Positions 62,309 to 64,000 of a DNA stretch of 64,000 bases are shown piece by piece (the stretch's first letter is position 1; each line of letters opens with the position of its first letter). The notes beneath the pieces are model-generated. The model was not told the origin of the DNA and did no database searches. It saw only the letters and a list, made by a program, of their open reading frames with translations. Both the position numbers and the translations under genes were made by a program. Source of the stretch: Xanthobacteraceae bacterium (lineage in GTDB: Bacteria > Pseudomonadota > Alphaproteobacteria > Rhizobiales > Xanthobacteraceae); NCBI GenBank assembly GCA_031291475.1, contig JARLIY010000105.1, positions 1 through 64,000 on the forward strand, written 5' to 3'.

Positions 62309-63154
62309 TCAATGCGCCATCAGCACGGGAAGCTCGGCGTTGGCGAGGATGTGCCGCGTGGTGCCGCCGAAGATCATCTGCCGCAGCCGGCTCTGGGTAT
62401 AGGCGCCCTTGACGATGAGGTCGCAGCCGAGCGCGGCGGCCTTGGCCAGAATAGCATCCCCGGCATTGGTCTTGCCGGCGGCGACGGTGATCGGTTCGGC
62501 GGCGATCCCGTTCATCCGCAACGAACGCGCAAGCTCCACGCCGCTCGGTCCGGCGACGGTCGCGCCCTCGACGGTCAGAATAGTGATGCGCTCGGCGAGA
62601 CGCAGCAGCGGCATGGCGAACGCGGTCGCGCGCGCCTGCTCGGTCGAACGGTTCCAGGCGATCAGCACGTGGCGGCCGAGCGAGCGCGGGGAGGTCGGCG
62701 GGGCAATGAGTACGGGACGGCCGCTTTCGAACAGGGCCGATTCCAGCGTCACCATCGACGGGCTCTGCCAGGCCTCGCCCGGCCGCGCCAGGACGATGAC
62801 GTCGAACACGCGGCCGTAACTGCCGGCGAAGTCCTGGCCGCTCGGCGCGCCGGCATGCCACGTCCACGACAACGAAGCGGCAGCGGTCGCGTCGGCGGCG
62901 CGCTCTTGCAGGCCGTGGCCGCGCATGAAGGAACGGAAGGTATCCTCGGCCTGGCGCACCATTTCCGCGTCGTTCTCTTTGACCGCGACCATGGTCAGGC
63001 CGGCGTCCGGATCCATAGCCACGATGTCGGCGACCGCCGGACGCAAGGCAAAGCCCTCGATGCAAGCGTCGAATTTTTGCGCCAGCAACAACGCCGCGTC
63101 CAAGGCTGACGTCATCGCCGCGTTATTCTCGGTGGGAACGAGGATGGTTTTCAT
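62309..63154 (-). CDS. Tandem universal stress protein
   Basis: A 281-residue protein with two UspA domains. The first starts MKTILVPTENNAAMTSALDAAL and lacks the full nucleotide loop; the second, from about 160, has RHVLIAWNRSTEQARA and the ATP-binding GxxGxxxG-like end FGGTTRHILANAELPVLM. The C-terminal signature suggests nucleotide binding in the second domain. It likely helps stress survival. The gene stands alone and converges with the FadD-like gene with a 16-base gap. Confidence 0.86.
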   Translation of the reverse strand: MKTILVPTENNAAMTSALDAALLLAQKFDACIEGFALRPAVADIVAMDPDAGLTMVAVKENDAEMVRQAEDTFRSFMRGHGLQERAADATAAASLSWTWHAGAPSGQDFAGSYGRVFDVIVLARPGEAWQSPSMVTLESALFESGRPVLIAPPTSPRSLGRHVLIAWNRSTEQARATAFAMPLLRLAERITILTVEGATVAGPSGVELARSLRMNGIAAEPITVAAGKTNAGDAILAKAAALGCDLIVKGAYTQSRLRQMIFGGTTRHILANAELPVLMAH

Positions 63155-63230
63155 GCGCGCGTCGCCCGGTTGCCCGCAATCTTGCCGCTGCGATCATATC
63201 GCCGCGAGGTTGCGACCGATAGTGCGGCAG

Positions 63231-64000
63231 TCATCGATTTTTCTCGGCGGGGGCCGGCGCGCCGCCAGTCGTGGCCCTGAAATCCGCCAGCACGTCGGCG
63301 AGCGCATGCGGCCCGACTTTGACGATTCCGGAAAACGGCCGGTCGATGGCGACGATGGTCAAGAGCTCCGAAAAGATCAGCACGGACAGCATGGCCGTCA
63401 TCAGCGTTTGCGCACGCAGGCTGCGCGCGCCGAAGAAGAAGGTGAAAACGATGGTGAGGATGGCGCCGCCGAACAGGACCATCCAGACGACGCCGGGCAC
63501 GGTGCCTTCCGAGGCGACGAGCCTTATCCGCCGCGCCTGCGTGATGATGTCGAGCTGGTGCAGAATTTCGGAAATCAGTTGCACGTTGGTTCGCTCCGAC
63601 GATTCGATTGCCAGCGTCGCGGCGTACAGTCCGTCGAGCGCCTGCCGCACCGGGCGCGTGGCCTGCATCTTTCCCTGATCCATGGCCGGCCAATCCACCG
63701 CGACGGCCGCCGAGAGATAGTTGCTCAGCGCGTTGCGCAGCGCGGCGCCGGGCTGGTCGCCGACGCCGTAGGACAGCCGGTAGACGGTTTCGGCGGCGCC
63801 GGCTTCCTGCGCGACCGTCGTTTCCGCTTCGGTGAATTTTTGCCAGACGACGATGATGGCGAAGGCCAGCAGGACCGCGTATAGCACGCCGACGGTGGCA
63901 AACTTGAACCCCGCGATCTCGTTGTTCGTGGTCAGTTTGTCGAGCGTGACGAAGCGGCGAACGAGGTAGGGGCCGAGCATGGCGAGCACGGTGGTCAAGC
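63231..64000 (-). CDS. DUF4239 (bestrophin-like) membrane protein, N-terminus cut by the window edge
   Basis: About 256 codons are visible and the frame is open at the right edge. Three membrane segments are seen (FATVGVLYAVLLAFAIIVVW, VVWMVLFGGAILTIVFTFFFG and TAMLSVLIFSELLTIVAI), and the central helical part (about 60-160) is soluble. The layout fits the DUF4239 family, related to bestrophin-like channels. The first codon in view, TTG at 63998, is probably not the true start. No function is known. Confidence 0.7.
   Translation of the reverse strand, partial: LTTVLAMLGPYLVRRFVTLDKLTTNNEIAGFKFATVGVLYAVLLAFAIIVVWQKFTEAETTVAQEAGAAETVYRLSYGVGDQPGAALRNALSNYLSAAVAVDWPAMDQGKMQATRPVRQALDGLYAATLAIESSERTNVQLISEILHQLDIITQARRIRLVASEGTVPGVVWMVLFGGAILTIVFTFFFGARSLRAQTLMTAMLSVLIFSELLTIVAIDRPFSGIVKVGPHALADVLADFRATTGGAPAPAEKNR

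Overview
The window is high-GC DNA from an alphaproteobacterium, most likely of the Hyphomicrobiales (Bradyrhizobium, Pseudolabrys or Xanthobacteraceae type). This rests on protein families rather than on a species match: a GapR/DUF2312 nucleoid protein, DUF1244, DUF1036 beside pyruvate kinase, DUF882, DUF2849-sulfite reductase-DUF934, an HWE-type histidine kinase, a seryl-tRNA-synthetase-like amino acid:carrier-protein ligase, and intergenic palindromes typical of that order. No rRNA or tRNA gene was seen. Coding density is high, with many short operons on both strands.

Layout. 1-42 is the start of an IS630-type transposase running off the left edge. 276-2085 encodes a split transketolase, followed by an acyl-CoA ligase (2184-3752). 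3763-11852 (minus) is one catabolic run: a GMC oxidoreductase, then carboxyltransferase, acyl-CoA dehydrogenase, enoyl-CoA hydratase and biotin carboxylase in the atuCDEF order of acyclic terpene degradation, then a beta-keto acid cleavage enzyme. 11.9-22.2 kb is accessory: an aldo/keto reductase, an Ntn-hydrolase like acid amidases, a frameshifted MFS exporter and an EmrAB-type pump. 22.3-25.6 kb (minus) holds an ECF sigma factor and zinc-finger anti-sigma factor behind a cupredoxin and a metallophosphoesterase; two near-identical 43-bp upstream boxes suggest a small autoregulated envelope-stress or metal regulon.

25.6-35.5 kb carries a cell-wall amidase, a membrane-anchored coiled-coil protein paired with a ParB-like protein, a sensor kinase split by an in-frame TAG, ChrA, an EAL remnant, and a sulfite reductase operon whose DUF934 gene has a frameshift. 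35.5-41.5 kb is the most interesting region: two acyl carrier proteins, an amino acid:carrier-protein ligase, an acyl-CoA-dehydrogenase-like flavoenzyme, a GNAT-like protein, an AMP-forming ligase and an SDR reductase. They look like a compact pathway that works on an aminoacyl group tethered to a carrier protein.

41.8-50.8 kb holds DoxX, a double GNAT, DUF423, an NCS2 permease, a FATP-type ligase and the methionine genes metY-metA. 50.9-60 kb is a housekeeping block (L36, TPR protein, pyruvate kinase, DUF1036, glycerate kinase, DUF1244, GapR, DUF882). 59.7-60.6 kb is a long non-coding interval with a sigma-70-like promoter, several strong hairpins and a T-run, a candidate structured RNA, followed by mobile palindromes. 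A FadD-type ligase, a tandem universal stress protein and a DUF4239 membrane protein (cut by the right edge) close the window. Three genes (MFS exporter, DUF934, sensor kinase) carry single disabling lesions, so assembly error should be excluded before calling them pseudogenes.
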